Assembly: GCA_914767715.1 (NCBI GenBank)
Contig: OU612069.1
Span: 22,999,387-23,063,386 of the forward strand
Direction: 5' to 3'
Length of the DNA stretch: 64,000 nt
From: Membranipora membranacea
Taxonomy: Eukaryota; Bryozoa; Gymnolaemata; Cheilostomatida; Membraniporidae
Both the position numbers and the translations under genes were made by a program. The notes beneath the pieces were generated by a model. The model saw only the letters and a program-made list of their open reading frames with translations. It was not told where the DNA came from and made no database searches. Positions 37,840-49,731 of the stretch are shown here, piece by piece; position 1 is the first letter of the stretch; every line of letters begins with the position of its first letter.

Positions 37840-38868
37840 GATCACTAATGTTGGATTTTTCCAAGGCATTCGACCGTATGCAGCCGAATATCGCTGTCAC
37901 CAAACTCATTGTCATGAACATCTATCCTGTATCTATCAAACAAGTCGAAAGCTTTCTCTCATATAGATCTCAGTGTGTTAGGTATGGGAACCACACATCA
38001 GCGTATCAGTCCTATCACATAGGCGTGCCACAAGGAACGATATTAGTCCAGTATTATGGAATATCTATGTCAATGACCTAACTCCTGACGTGCCACACAT
38101 ATAATACGCAGATGATTTAACCCCTATCACGTGATAATGAAAGCTAATGCTGATATTACTGACATAACGCCAAGAACAGCCAGTATACTGAAGCTCCATG
38201 AAAACCAACTCCAGAATGCAGCTGATCAAGCATCACTATGGTGCGAGAAGAATAGCATGCTTCTGAATGCCGCTAAATCACAGTCGATAATCTTCACGCT
38301 GCAGAAAACAATCAACATCAACCCAATCAGCATTGATGACTCAGCAGTCAGTAACAGTGACAATGTAAAGCTGTTGGGTGTGACATTCGATCGTCATCTG
38401 AAGTTTTCTGCGCATGTCTCAACGATTATCGAAAAGTGCCGACCTAAATTTCACGCGATGTGCCAACTGCCGAAAGCAGGGGTCAGTAATCGCCACATAA
38501 CCTTCTTCTACCAGACCCGCGTACTGCCACATATAACATACGCTGCACAATGCTGGTTTCCGCAACCAGGGAAAGGTGATGCAGAGAGACTCGAGAAATA
38601 CCAACGCCACTGTCTCCGGTTTATCTACCCAGACCCAGACCCAGACCCAGACCGAAAATCGCCTTCAAAAAACCGGGTTACCAACCATCACCACCAGATT
38701 AACAACTCTGTGTGAGAAATATGTAAGGTGTTTGCGAGCCAGTCCTAGTCATCCACAATACAACCAATCAAAAACTGGCCGTGTATCTACACACAGCGGG
38801 CGACATATTAAAGACAAATCCCACACGGCTTTAAGATTGAAAAGCCTTTTCCAGCAGTTTTCTTAGTT
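37840..38868 (+). mobile_element. LINE reverse transcriptase fragment between the TRIM-like genes
   Basis: Reverse transcriptase motifs occur in order: MLDFSKAFDRM (37848), HIGVPQGTIL (about 38010), and YADDL preceded by a stop (about 38106). The post-palm region from 38131 reads ASLWCEKNSMLLNAAKSQ, VKLLGVTFDRHLKFSAHV and RVLPHITYAAQCW. An expanded CAGACC hexanucleotide run at 38629-38652 (PDPDPDPD) shifts the frame. The C-terminus then continues in another frame (LPTITTRLTTLCEKYV) to 38866. It is inactive. Confidence 0.85.
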
Positions 38869-39244
38869 TTATTTGTAATATTTTATTGTGTACCGGTACC
38901 TGACAGACTACATTTTTTCTATTTACAATGAGTAATTGTGCGCTCATCCAAACAATTCTTTTTTAGTACTGTAACATTGTGAGCACTGTCTTATTTACCT
39001 TATTGACAGGCATTAAAGTTTGTACAAACAAAACAATACAAAAGTTCAGAATGAAATTGAATCCTCTATTTTATTTGATGCAGAGTTTATATCAACCTTC
39101 CAAATATAGTATTACTTTGTTTGGTGATATTGATCAAAGCACTGTGCTGTACTTACTAAATAAATTGACTGAATTCTGGGTCATAGCTCCGCTATAAAGA
39201 GAAACAACTAGCACACAGCATTAGCATCTCATATTCTACTTTAT

Positions 39245-39320
39245 TTCAGTAACCTGGGGGTTTGGGGGGCGGTGTGAGCCCCCCCAGCGGGGTACGGGGC
39301 GGAGCCCCGTCTGCAGAAGC
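39245..39320. repeat. GC-rich palindromic repeat
   Basis: CTGGGGGTTTGGGGGGCGG faces GAGCCCCCCCAG, followed by GGGGCGGAGCCCCG. This makes two nested hairpins and resembles the GC-rich block at 28085-28170. Confidence 0.55.
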
Positions 39321-40159
39321 TCTGAGAGCGTTTCCAGCCACTAGGAAGGGCTGAAAAGGTATATTTGACCCCAAATAATTTCATGTTTGTACTAGTACTA
39401 AAATATCAAACTGAGGTGAAATACACTTTAAACAGTTACAATCAATCCATGGGCCCCTGGGATTCTTACATACATGCCTTTACATTGTCAATGTCCAGTA
39501 TCAAACACCCCATTGGCAAAGTAGAGGCATGTAAGTCCCAGGGGCCCTTGCCTGTCAATACAGGCTACAAGTGCCCATGCATCATCAAGATCTGAAAATG
39601 TGCTCAGTCACAGACAGTGAGAATCCAGATAAGGTACTATATTCCTGTTTGACTAACATTAAATATGTTTCAAAGTGTTTGGTCCGAGCTTGTTTAAATT
39701 GTAGTGGACCTACCTTTGGAATTGTTAGGTTTCTATTTTCCTTCACTTAAATTTAACTAGACGAGACAGTACAAAATTATTACTAAAAAATGTGTGATCA
39801 GAAAGGAAATGAAAACTAAATGTCTGCACTTGACTAGCTACTTTATATTTTGACCAATGACAGTCAGTGTTGTGAGTTATGAGAGGATTCTATCGGTCAT
39901 TTACAATCATAGGCTGAATCTTATAAGAACAGGTAAATTTGTTAGGATTGTTTAATTTGATAATTCCTTTCAATTTTGTGTGCAAAGACCTTAACAGCAA
40001 CTAGTCAACAACAACATGTGCTTGGATAACTATCAAAAATTGCAATTGGGCTGTTTTCTCTAAAATCTGGAGGAAATAGTGAGATTTACAAAAAGTGGGA
40101 GGTGGGTGTAAAAATCTGAAGGGTCACGCCTAAATCGGGAGACTTGGCAAGTATGTTTA

Positions 40160-40330
40160 ATGGGCAACCAGGTTTCAAACAACCTCTCATTGCAGATTGC
40201 ACCTTCTGCATAGGGAAAAAGACAAAATCTAATTCGGATGATTATTCAGCCAGGATTTTCATGAAGCATTTCATCCGTCAAGTACTCAAACTCCTGCGCA
40301 TAAAACAATATTTCGATCGATCATTATTTT
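40160..40330 (+). repeat. Dispersed repeat, copy B (coding-like), upstream of TRIM-like gene 2
   Basis: Second copy of the 36715-36860 sequence. It lies in an ORF at 40144-40332 reading QPLIADCTFCIGKKTKSN and then a MKHFIRQVLKLL stretch. It could be a fragment of a transposon protein or of a gene duplicated with the TRIM copies. Confidence 0.55.
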
Positions 40331-40426
40331 AATCACCAAATCATAATGTATCACTCAAGGGAACAAACGGCCAGATTTGTGGTATTTTCCATATACTGGC
40401 AACAACATTTATACCGGTTGTCATTC

Positions 40427-40660
40427 CTAAATGTCAGTTCCTAGATGTCAGTTCCTAGATGTCAGTTCCTAGATGTCAGTTCCTAGATGTCAGTTCCTAG
40501 ATGTCAGTTCCTAGATGTCAGTTCCTAGATGTCAGTTCCTAGATGTCAGTTCCTAGATGTCAGTTCCTAGATGTCAGTTCCTAGATGTCAGTTCCTAGAT
40601 GTCAGTTCCTAGATGTCAGTTCCTAGATGTCAGTTCCTAGATGTCAGTTCCTAGATGCCA
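40427..40660. repeat. 14-bp minisatellite (CTAGATGTCAGTTC)n, about 16 copies
   Basis: A highly homogeneous array begins with one variant unit (CTAAATGTCAGTTC) and ends CTAGATGCCAGG. Sequence identity among internal units is essentially complete, which suggests recent expansion. Confidence 0.97.
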
Positions 40661-41431
40661 GGCTCATGAAAATTTACCCTCAATACTAGCCTATAATCTC
40701 ATTAAATAGAATGAATTTGACAGTCTAGGAGTACAATTTTGTGAAGTTTAAGTCTAATATTTATAAATACTTTGTTTCCACCTATAGTCTATACCCAGGC
40801 GGTTAAAAATATTGAGAGAGGTGACCAAGCAGCTGTTTCCTAAACATAACATAGTTATACTCTCTCGAGGTCAAAACCCAATAAACTTGTTACAGGTGTT
40901 TGCACAGAAAATATTTGGCCAGAGATATGTACTCTTATGGAAGTAACACTTCAGATTGCTAAGAGTTAATGGTAATGATGAACATAGTGTATAGGTACAT
41001 TCAGGCAATGGTCTCGGGATTTAGAATACCAGCACAAGACATTTTTTAGCGATAAGTAAGTAACCTTCATGTATATAAAACAATGGTTAGTGATTGAATA
41101 TCAGCGCTATGATAAGATTACATGATATACTTAAACAAATGTTATACGGCCACTGTTTTGGCGTCGCGATGTCACAAGGCTATCAACGATGTGAATCAAT
41201 TTCCATTGGTCAAATTTAGGGAGTTCTCCTTTGAGCTGGTAACTATTCAAATAAGACTAGCTAGTCACCTGATCAAGTGCAATGTATTAGTAACAATATA
41301 TTTTTATCGATTTATTTTAACATCCGATTGCACGTTAGGATTTCTAGCGTCAAGCAGAGTTTTTACTCATCTTATACAAGACACTCAGTCTGATATTTGA
41401 GAAAAACTGTATTAAACTTGAGTCTGTGTTG

Positions 41432-44400
41432 ATGACTAACTTTAGGGTGATGGCAGCTCTTCCAATGCAATCAGAAGATCTAAGTTGTGGATTTTGTCTA
41501 CAGAAGTTAATATATATGGAAGATCCTCGTACGCTATCGTGTAACCACGTTTTCTGTCTTCCATGTTTAGAAGGAGATCGAGAGAATATCAAAACTGTGC
41601 AGTGCGGATATTGCAGGTCAGACATAAACTATTTGGTATGTTTTATTGTTGAACAGATGTTCCTCTTCAGGTAATATCTCTTCAAATTTGAAAGGCTAAC
41701 TCTTGGTAGTGAACTTGTGAGGAGGAAATTTATCGCCCCCCCCCCGCCATGTCTTTGTGTGAATTGCCACCTGTCTCCATGCATGACTGGTAGCCTGTCT
41801 CTCCATACAACTGCTGCAGTCCCATCCATCGGCCCAAAAGGTTATAGTTCAATAGTACAACGATATTAGAGACATTAAGGCCATGTAAGGCATGAGTGTG
41901 GATTTGCTATTCACTACCAGGCGATTAGTGCCTCTGAATGGGTGGGTTCGTGTCCCACTGAGGGAGCTTTCAAGGTTGATTGTTCAAGCCCCCCAGCACC
42001 CTAGGGTGTATACCTCTCCTGTTATCAGAAACTACAGTTTTATATGTTGATACCAGGAAAACAAGAGAACACTCCCCTTAAATATTGAGTCGTATACTCC
42101 AGGTCTTTTTTTATCAGAGAAGTTTTTCGGAAGCACCGAGAAGAGGCACTTATTTATACTCATAACTCACCTATATCCTTTACCCACTCTGAATATTTCA
42201 CCTTGGGTTCTACCTGCCCCTAAAAAAATTATATACCAATATCACTTTCAGTAAGAATCATGGCAAAATGAAACTGGGTAAGCTGCCAAAATACATTGCT
42301 GCAGGCAGCAAACTAAGTGACGCAAAAGCTTCTGGAGAGACTGTGAAAGCAGCTAATCCCCCATGTGAGCTGTGTACTGAGGTGCCGAAACCTACCGAGA
42401 GATATTGTAAGGACTGTGATAAAAGACTGTGCTCAGAACATCTTAGGGTAGGTATGCTGAGGTTACCTCTCATACTGGTGCAGATGTAGATTATTGAGTA
42501 TTCACATACTGTGGTCCATTTAATCAGGCATTAGATTAGATTAGAGAGAATTATTGTACAATATCATTTCACAACCAAAGGTATACTTTTCTTGAATCAG
42601 GTCGAGGTAGTTTTTACACGTTTTTTGGTTTTTGGAAATCAATAATTGATGAGATGTTGATCGCTTTAAGAAGGGTGAATTCCACTTCCTCTTGTCCAAG
42701 ATATTCAAACACTTGTACCTTGAACATAAAATATTTACAGTTTCACAACTCCTTGCTAGGGAGTGGACATCGGCTTCTGACATTGAAAGAGTATAAAGCA
42801 ATGAGACGTCCAACTGGACCAAAAGAGACTTGTCCTGAACATAGCAACCGCGAGCTAAGACTTGTCTGTAAACACTGTACATCATTGTTCTGTGAGAACT
42901 GTACTATGGACTCAACATGTCAAGGTTAGCCTTATCCTACTGACCTCTCAAATTTGCGCGAAAGGGAAGCACAATGAATCATCCTATCTTTCACTTACAT
43001 TTAGAAAATTGGGTAGACAGGGTTTGTCAGTTTATTCTGGTAGAGTTTTCTATACTGATCGCAATGGTAGTATTGTACCTAACACCAAGTTGCACAATAC
43101 GCGGCTAATAACCAAAAATGCTGCCGGCAGGAGGGAAAGTTTTCCAGGCGTCAGCATAATCGAAAAAAAGTAGTTTTGATTTAATGATTGTTATGATACA
43201 GGTGATATAATGGGGTATTGCAACTGTTTTCGGCTGTTTCTTGGCTATTTTGATGATAGCAGACCAATAAAAACTTATAGATCAACTAATTCTGATATGC
43301 CCTTCCAGATTTTTGATGTTTTCAAAACATCTCATCAATTTTTTGATGGATTTCAGGGATGCGCTATTGGTGTATATATATTGTGAAAGTTACAATACTA
43401 CCATTGCAATCAGCAAAAGAAATTTACAAGAAACAATTGTCTACTTTTGTAAATGAAGTTGCATTTCTAGCCATATTTTGCATAGGCTGACACAAGAATG
43501 AATTGCCCTTCTTGATATAGTCAGTCAGGTTTGAAGGGTTTAGTAAGCTCAAAATGACATAACCAAATTCATCACACATACATCCAATTGTAGGTTAATT
43601 ACAAAGAGCTATAGCATAAAATTCATAAAACTATTTCTGAGTATTATAATAGTATTTACGGTTGGTTGTAAGGAATGCAAAACATGGGACGTATATATGA
43701 CTTCTCAATTTTTAACATAAGGTCCTACCAGCTACCACGCAATCAAGAGCATTGATCTCCTTGGTGGAGAGTACAGGGAACAATTAGATGAACTGATGAA
43801 GAAAATATCAGATCGAATCAGTAAATATGCTAAGATGGAAAAACAAAACTGGAGAGCATTGGATGAAGTTGAGGAGAAAGTTGCAAAGATGATCAAAGAC
43901 CTAAAAGACATCACAAAGAAACAGGTTCTTTTCCTCTCTTCTCCAAAAAAAGTCCTAGTATAAACTCACCTTAATCAATTGAACTTGACATTTTGAACAA
44001 GAGTTCTCAGCTACCATTGTGGAATGAAAGCACAACAATATCCTGAACTCATTGATGTGAATTCATATCAATATATCAATGCCTGAACTAGATCTATTTC
44101 TGTCAATGTTCAATCTTTATTCTTCCTACACGGTATGCATTATTCACACAAGCCTAATATTTTTCTGTCATATTTAATAATTGAATCTTAAAATTATGAT
44201 TTAGATATCTGCGATAACAGCCGAATCAGAGAAAATCCAAAGGGAGATCCAGGAATATCTGACCGAATGCACTAAGAAGGTTGAAGTTTATGTTGCTGAG
44301 GGTACTGACCAAAGAGAACAGCTGGATGCTGCCTGGCAACAGCTTAACAATTCAAGTATGAACTGCAGCAACTTAGACCTTCTCAGAAGCCAAAAAAATA

Positions 44401-46165
44401 TCACAAACACCGTAACTGCTTCAATGTCTGTATACCCGAGAGAGTGTGAATATGACATCGTTAGGCTCCAAGGTAAGTTTACATGCACTATCATTGGTCC
44501 AATATACTTGCACCCCCCCCCCCAAATATGATCGTCTCCAGTCTTCAAAAGCTTCCTAATTATGTCACTTTGTGACTTTATAATGTTAGATTAGCCTCAA
44601 GCATGCGCTAGTCGACCCGACAACATTGTTTGTTACCTCAGCTGGCTGAGTGATACTATTTATGTCTTTTTAAATATTGCTTTGTCACTACTGAGGGAGG
44701 AAATTTGATTCAAGTCTACCTGATGCTTTTTTCTTGGTATTTGCACAAACAATTGGACAAATTATATCATATTTCATTAGTGAGAGCAAAAACAGAGGAA
44801 CCCAATCAATTGCTGCCTATACAACTTCTGAGAAGGCCTGGAGGTGCCCCGAGACGACTTACAACATATGCCACAAACCACTCAACTTCAGTAAAAGCAA
44901 ACAGTGTCAGCTGGATGAAAAATGGCCAAATTATTTGCGGTGGTAATGAAAATGTCACATTAATTGATCAGTCATCAAAGATAATCGTACAAACCACAAA
45001 ACACCAGTATGTAGATTGTGTCCGAGAAATAGGGACTGGGTACCTGAGTTTGTCACAGAACGGTAACAAAAAATCATTTCAACTTCTCTCGAACAAGCTC
45101 ATACCAGTGAACCAGAAATTTTCTGAGATCAAAGTACCAACTGGCTGCAGCGACTTTACAACAACAAATGATTATATTGTAGTTCTCAATTGTGGAAACC
45201 ATTCAATTGACGTCTTTGACAGAAACAGCCACAAGAGAACTTTAATTATCAAGACATATTTAAATGACCTTCGGAGAATACACGCTCTTGATGATGATCT
45301 AGTAGTAGTTTCAGACTGTAAAGAAGATCGAGTTTGTCTCTACAAACTGCGTGTAGATGCTCAGCCTATTTGGACCTACACAGGGATGGAAAAGCCTACA
45401 TGCATCACATCTGATGAAGGAGAAAACATTTATGTAGCCAGCAGGGATTCCAAGACGATTGTTGCCTTATCAATGCAAGGTTAGAGTCTAACATTTCACT
45501 GGTAAAGCAAGCAAGTTCATACCTGTTGTTTGGCTTCATTTCAGACCTTATTGTCACTAGGCATATAACTCTGACAGGCATAGGTATATTTTGAACTATG
45601 CTTTTGTGTCAAGGTTGTAAAATGGTCTAGGTGCTCAGAAGGATGCAAGTGGGAGTTGGTGCCATTATATTATCAACATTTGTTATCTATTGATACTATC
45701 TGACTTGGACTTGTCTTTGATGTTGGCTCTGATTGTCAATCTTAATCTCTTGGCTAGAGATAAGTCTTAGAAAAGAGTAATGCTTGACAATGTAATACCA
45801 CAAGCTCACGCTGTCACCCTTACGAGCGCTCCGACTGAAACAACAGTTTACTCACCTCAAGGATATATTATTCAGCAACAGAAGCTAAATAATTATTATT
45901 TTAATTTTGTCATTGCAAAATAACCTTGATCAGTCTTGTTTCAATTTTGTCATCATTACTATATTCCGCAGGTAAGGAGGTGGCAGTATTGGAAAATGAG
46001 CAGTTGAAAGGCGTTGGTGAAATAAAAGATATATCCACCTCTGGAAACAAGATGGTTGTAGCTTGTGGTGACAGCGGCATTATATGGTTCAATATAGAGA
46101 TGAAGCATGACAGACCAGCACAGGGACCGCCACCAGCATTTGATTTTGTGTGGAGACCTTGCTAA
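41432..46165 (+). CDS. TRIM-like RING/B-box/coiled-coil/beta-propeller protein, copy 2
   Basis: A probable RING E3 ubiquitin ligase. Exons: 41432-41616, 42252-42447, 42741-42924, 43722-43924, 44205-44472, 44781-45479, 45972-46165. GT-AG borders and phases agree throughout, giving 642 aa. Domains: C3HC4 RING at residues 19-61 (CGFC, SCNHVFCLPC, CGYC); B-box 1 at 100-125 (CELC, RYCKDCDKRLCSEH); B-box 2 at 158-187 (CPEH, VCKHC, FCENC); helical coiled coil at about 195-345; and a C-terminal beta-propeller at about 365-622 with repeated blades (SWMKNGQIICGG, NHSIDVFDRN, DDDLVVVSD). The layout resembles TRIM2/3/56-like invertebrate proteins, although canonical NHL signatures are weak. A start at 41450 is an alternative. 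A possible AATAAA lies near 46340. Confidence 0.93.
41895..41990 (+). repeat. Possible tRNA-derived SINE fragment
   Basis: GGGTGGGTTCGTGTCCCACT at about 41940-41960 resembles a pol III B box (GGTTCGANTCC). A recognisable A box and tRNA fold were not found. It lies in the first intron of TRIM-like gene 2. Confidence 0.3.
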
Positions 46166-46836
46166 ATAAGAATATTTTTTTACATAAGCAAAACATAGGA
46201 CACCAAAATTTCCTCCAGATATTCAGTATTCAAAATGTCAGTTTCATTTTTTAACCTCGTCTGTATATTGTGGAATCATGCTTTGGAATGCATCAGCAAC
46301 TATATTTTATTTTCTATAAAATCATAACCAACAACAAAAATAAAACAAAAAGCAAAGCTGCTGAAAAACCACCAGAGGTAAATATATGAAAAAAATAGTG
46401 ACCAAGGGAGGTGTTCACAGATAGAATAGTAAGATATGATATGGGTGACATTAGCAGCTTATGACTGGGAGTTTTCAAATGTTACATAAAATGTTGCATC
46501 TCATATGATGTAATAACCAACTTTTCAATGATCACGCCAAAGTCATAGCACCAAATATCCTGCAACGTTAATCTATGCGCTCAGACTTCTCTCATGTAGA
46601 TATTCTGGTGACTCTGAAAGTTTCCAGCAAGGCACCAATAGTGTCTATTTGAAATAGTAGGAGTTGAAGATTAGTATGTGCTGCAGCATGGCGTAGATCT
46701 GATGCATTAAGAACACAGTTCTCAGCCTTCTGCATATGATAGGTGTTAGACTGCAGTTCAATATTTGCCAAGATCCGTTCCGTGTCAGAATAAAAGTGAA
46801 TTCCATAAGTTACCTAATAGAGATATAATATTAACC

Positions 46837-48207
46837 TCACAAACTGCCCACTCGATCGCGTGGTATCAATCGAAGCTCTGTACCATATCGGATAAATACC
46901 TCGCCTGTAAAACAAACATAGTATGGTGAAAAAAAAAGAAAATAAACCAATCAACAATCAATCTGCATTGTCCTGAGGTGGCAATATTAATCCATCCAAT
47001 GCGCAGCCGACTTAAAATATTAACTATACATCTGCCTGTAAACTGAGCATTTACACTCAATATTAAACGAAAGGAGGAATCTGTCTCATCTCACAACTGG
47101 TGGCTTGTCAGGTTCATCATTCACCTAATTATTATGTTCCACTTACCGGCTGTCTTCTCAGGGTTAATACCAATTCCATCATCGGTTATTATTGCGCTGG
47201 TTGCTGCTGGGACCTTGAACTACAAGACAAACACATCAAACTATGAATAATTAGGAAGAAAGTGAAAGCCAAGATCATCCACAAGGAGTTGTGTTACTTT
47301 TTACAATGGGTAGGCAACTCAACTTAATAATTTTTAATAAAATTAAAAATATTTGCTAATTTAACTCACCTCTTCTGCAGCAAATTGAATCACAGCTTTT
47401 AGTGGTGCCTTTTCTGGTACAGTCAATCTAGAAGATTAAACAAAAGACTTGTCAATACAGTTCAAAAACTAAGCTCATAGTTTCTTAGCTTTGACAATTA
47501 TTCATTGCACTTCCGGCGGACCGGAAGATGATTGCAAAGTCCGCTTTCAAGAACGATCAATAAAATCCTACCCAGTTACTCCTATCATCAAAAACCATCA
47601 ACATTAGCATCTATTACTGGAAAAAGCACACAGATCATTTGAAAGCACATGGATCAAGATGTCAATGATATCAACATTTATCACAACAATCAACCAATGT
47701 GAACTACTGTTACCAGCCATACTGCGAGTTTACTACGCTACGTTGTACTACGCTTCATAGATACCTAACTGAGGCTTCAACCTCATAATTGTCACCTATT
47801 TGCAGAAAATATTGGTCAAAATAAGGAAGTGGAATTAATGGGCCAAGTGATGATGGCATTCATTTATCTGTAATAAGGAAAAAATAGGGAACTATTTCAC
47901 CTAATTCATTTATTTCATTTCCTGATTTTGCCAATCAGTTTTGAGTGATTTATTTGCCCATTAGATGACAACTCCGAGATTGAAGCCTCAATTAGTTATC
48001 TCTGAGCTATACAGAATTCAAATAGCACAGATTTCCGAGAAGGGCAGCAGTAGTCTAAGGTCTAAAAACACAACTTCCTAAAATATTTTCCATCAAACTA
48101 TCAGGGGAAATAAACAATATAAACTAGCTTACACTTTGTATGGAAGTTTTGGATCTGATGTGAGCGTGATCTTGAATGTGACTTTTGAGTTTCCCTCTGT
48201 AGCAGCC
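46837..48207 (-). CDS. UFM1: Ubiquitin-fold modifier 1 (UFM1)
   Basis: UFM1 is a ubiquitin-like protein conjugated to lysines by UBA5, UFC1 and UFL1, chiefly at the endoplasmic reticulum and on ribosomes. Exons in coding order: 48207-48133, 47427-47370, 47219-47147, 46904-46837. The product reads [77 protein letters not shown] and RDRVGSL. This matches the whole 85-residue family protein almost residue for residue. The conjugating Gly is kept, and the tail to be clipped is Ser-Leu rather than the Ser-Cys of vertebrates. Upstream of SKV the exon reads AATEGN with no Met, so a short 5' coding exon remains unfound, probably in 48210-49700. Phases agree at all junctions. Confidence 0.93.
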
Positions 48208-48209
48208 CT

Positions 48210-49731
48210 GAAATAAAGAGAAAATCTAGGAATTCTATACATCAAGGTTATGTAATCTACATGTAGAACAGTTTACAACACAGTATGGTAGAATGAGACC
48301 TAGAAGGCCACGAGCAGGCTGTTATTGGACCATAACCTGGTCCTTTTAATCCATGGCGATAAATTAGTGCTATTTGGTGAAACTGATGCATTTTAACAAC
48401 TGAGAGCTGTATCTTATTTATTCAATTAAATAATGTTAAGGGAGTCATTTTCTAAATAGAGAGGGGCTGTGAAGGGCCTCAAAGTAAGACAAATTGAAAC
48501 AGTGTCAAACGGAATGGACCAATTTCATGAAATTGACGGTAGTTACATATTTTTCTGAATGAACACATCGATAGTTAAAGAAATTGTGATTTACATAACA
48601 GAGCAAACTGTACTAGCCTACCTCCCCCAATACATAGCATACACCCCAAGGACAGTTGAGTTGATTCCGGCTTTTATCAAGACAGGAAGACAGAGTATCT
48701 CGCTTGAATTATGGGGTTTGATGACAGCGGAGTATTGCTTCATCCTCCCACTAAACAGTCTGCCCTAGATAGAACTGTAATCCAACTCACTACGCTGATT
48801 AAGTGGCATGGATAAATAGAGCTTACAGGTCTGTCATGGCCAATGCATTGTTTTCATCAGTTGACCATTAATGGTTGGTAAGCTAGGTACGGCATGGTTG
48901 ACATACCATAGGCCTGCTACAAATGGAGGTCTGAGAATGATACCAAGGTTATACTACAAGTTGACCTGCTGCCTTTTTAATAACAACCGGAGGGATTTAT
49001 ATATTATTCGATTTGCAATCATATCAATCAATAAAGAAACAACATGATGATCATGATGTAGTCTCTCAGTCTCTTCTCGTGTAATCTGACTTGTCACTTG
49101 TGCCACAGTTCCTAGTTCAATTGACTGACATGCTAACATTCCATGCATTTCATGTTTATATTGAACATCAACTCTTCCACCATGATGACCACTGACACCA
49201 AATACAAACTTTCACTATTCAACAAGATCATTATTATGTCAGTGAGTATGTAAGGTAAGTATGGTAGCTACTATATTTTTTTATTTTGTTGATATCCCTA
49301 TTCCACTTTGTATTCAATGCAGATGAAGTCTCATCTGTCAAATTTTCAAGAGAAAAGGTGCAGAAAATCATCAGCTCACTTAAACTTCAACAATGAGACT
49401 TACATTTTACTGTTTGATGCTTCTTTATGTCAGTTGGTTACTAATAAATGCAAGCCTATCTCTTCTGTGTGAAAAAATTTTGTGTTGGCAATTCCTCAGG
49501 AAACGATGTAGAAATATGTTACCTCCTTATCACAAAACAGCACTAAGTCACGTGGTATTAATGGTCTGAAATTTAGGACAAATCTGTTAGGTAATTTCTA
49601 GCAATAAATAATATCGTGCCTGCAAACCATGTTGTTAAGCTAAAGCAGACTGGGAGGGAGCACCTCGCAAGCACCTTGTGGTTTTCTGCTTGGAAGGTAT
49701 AGATTTTTGGCAAGGCAGTCTATATAGTAAA
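48210..49731. other. Shared upstream region of UFM1 and the sushi-Kunitz gene
   Basis: The two genes point away from each other here, so this stretch holds the UFM1 first exon and both promoters. I could not place the UFM1 start codon. No repeat is obvious. Confidence 0.5.
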
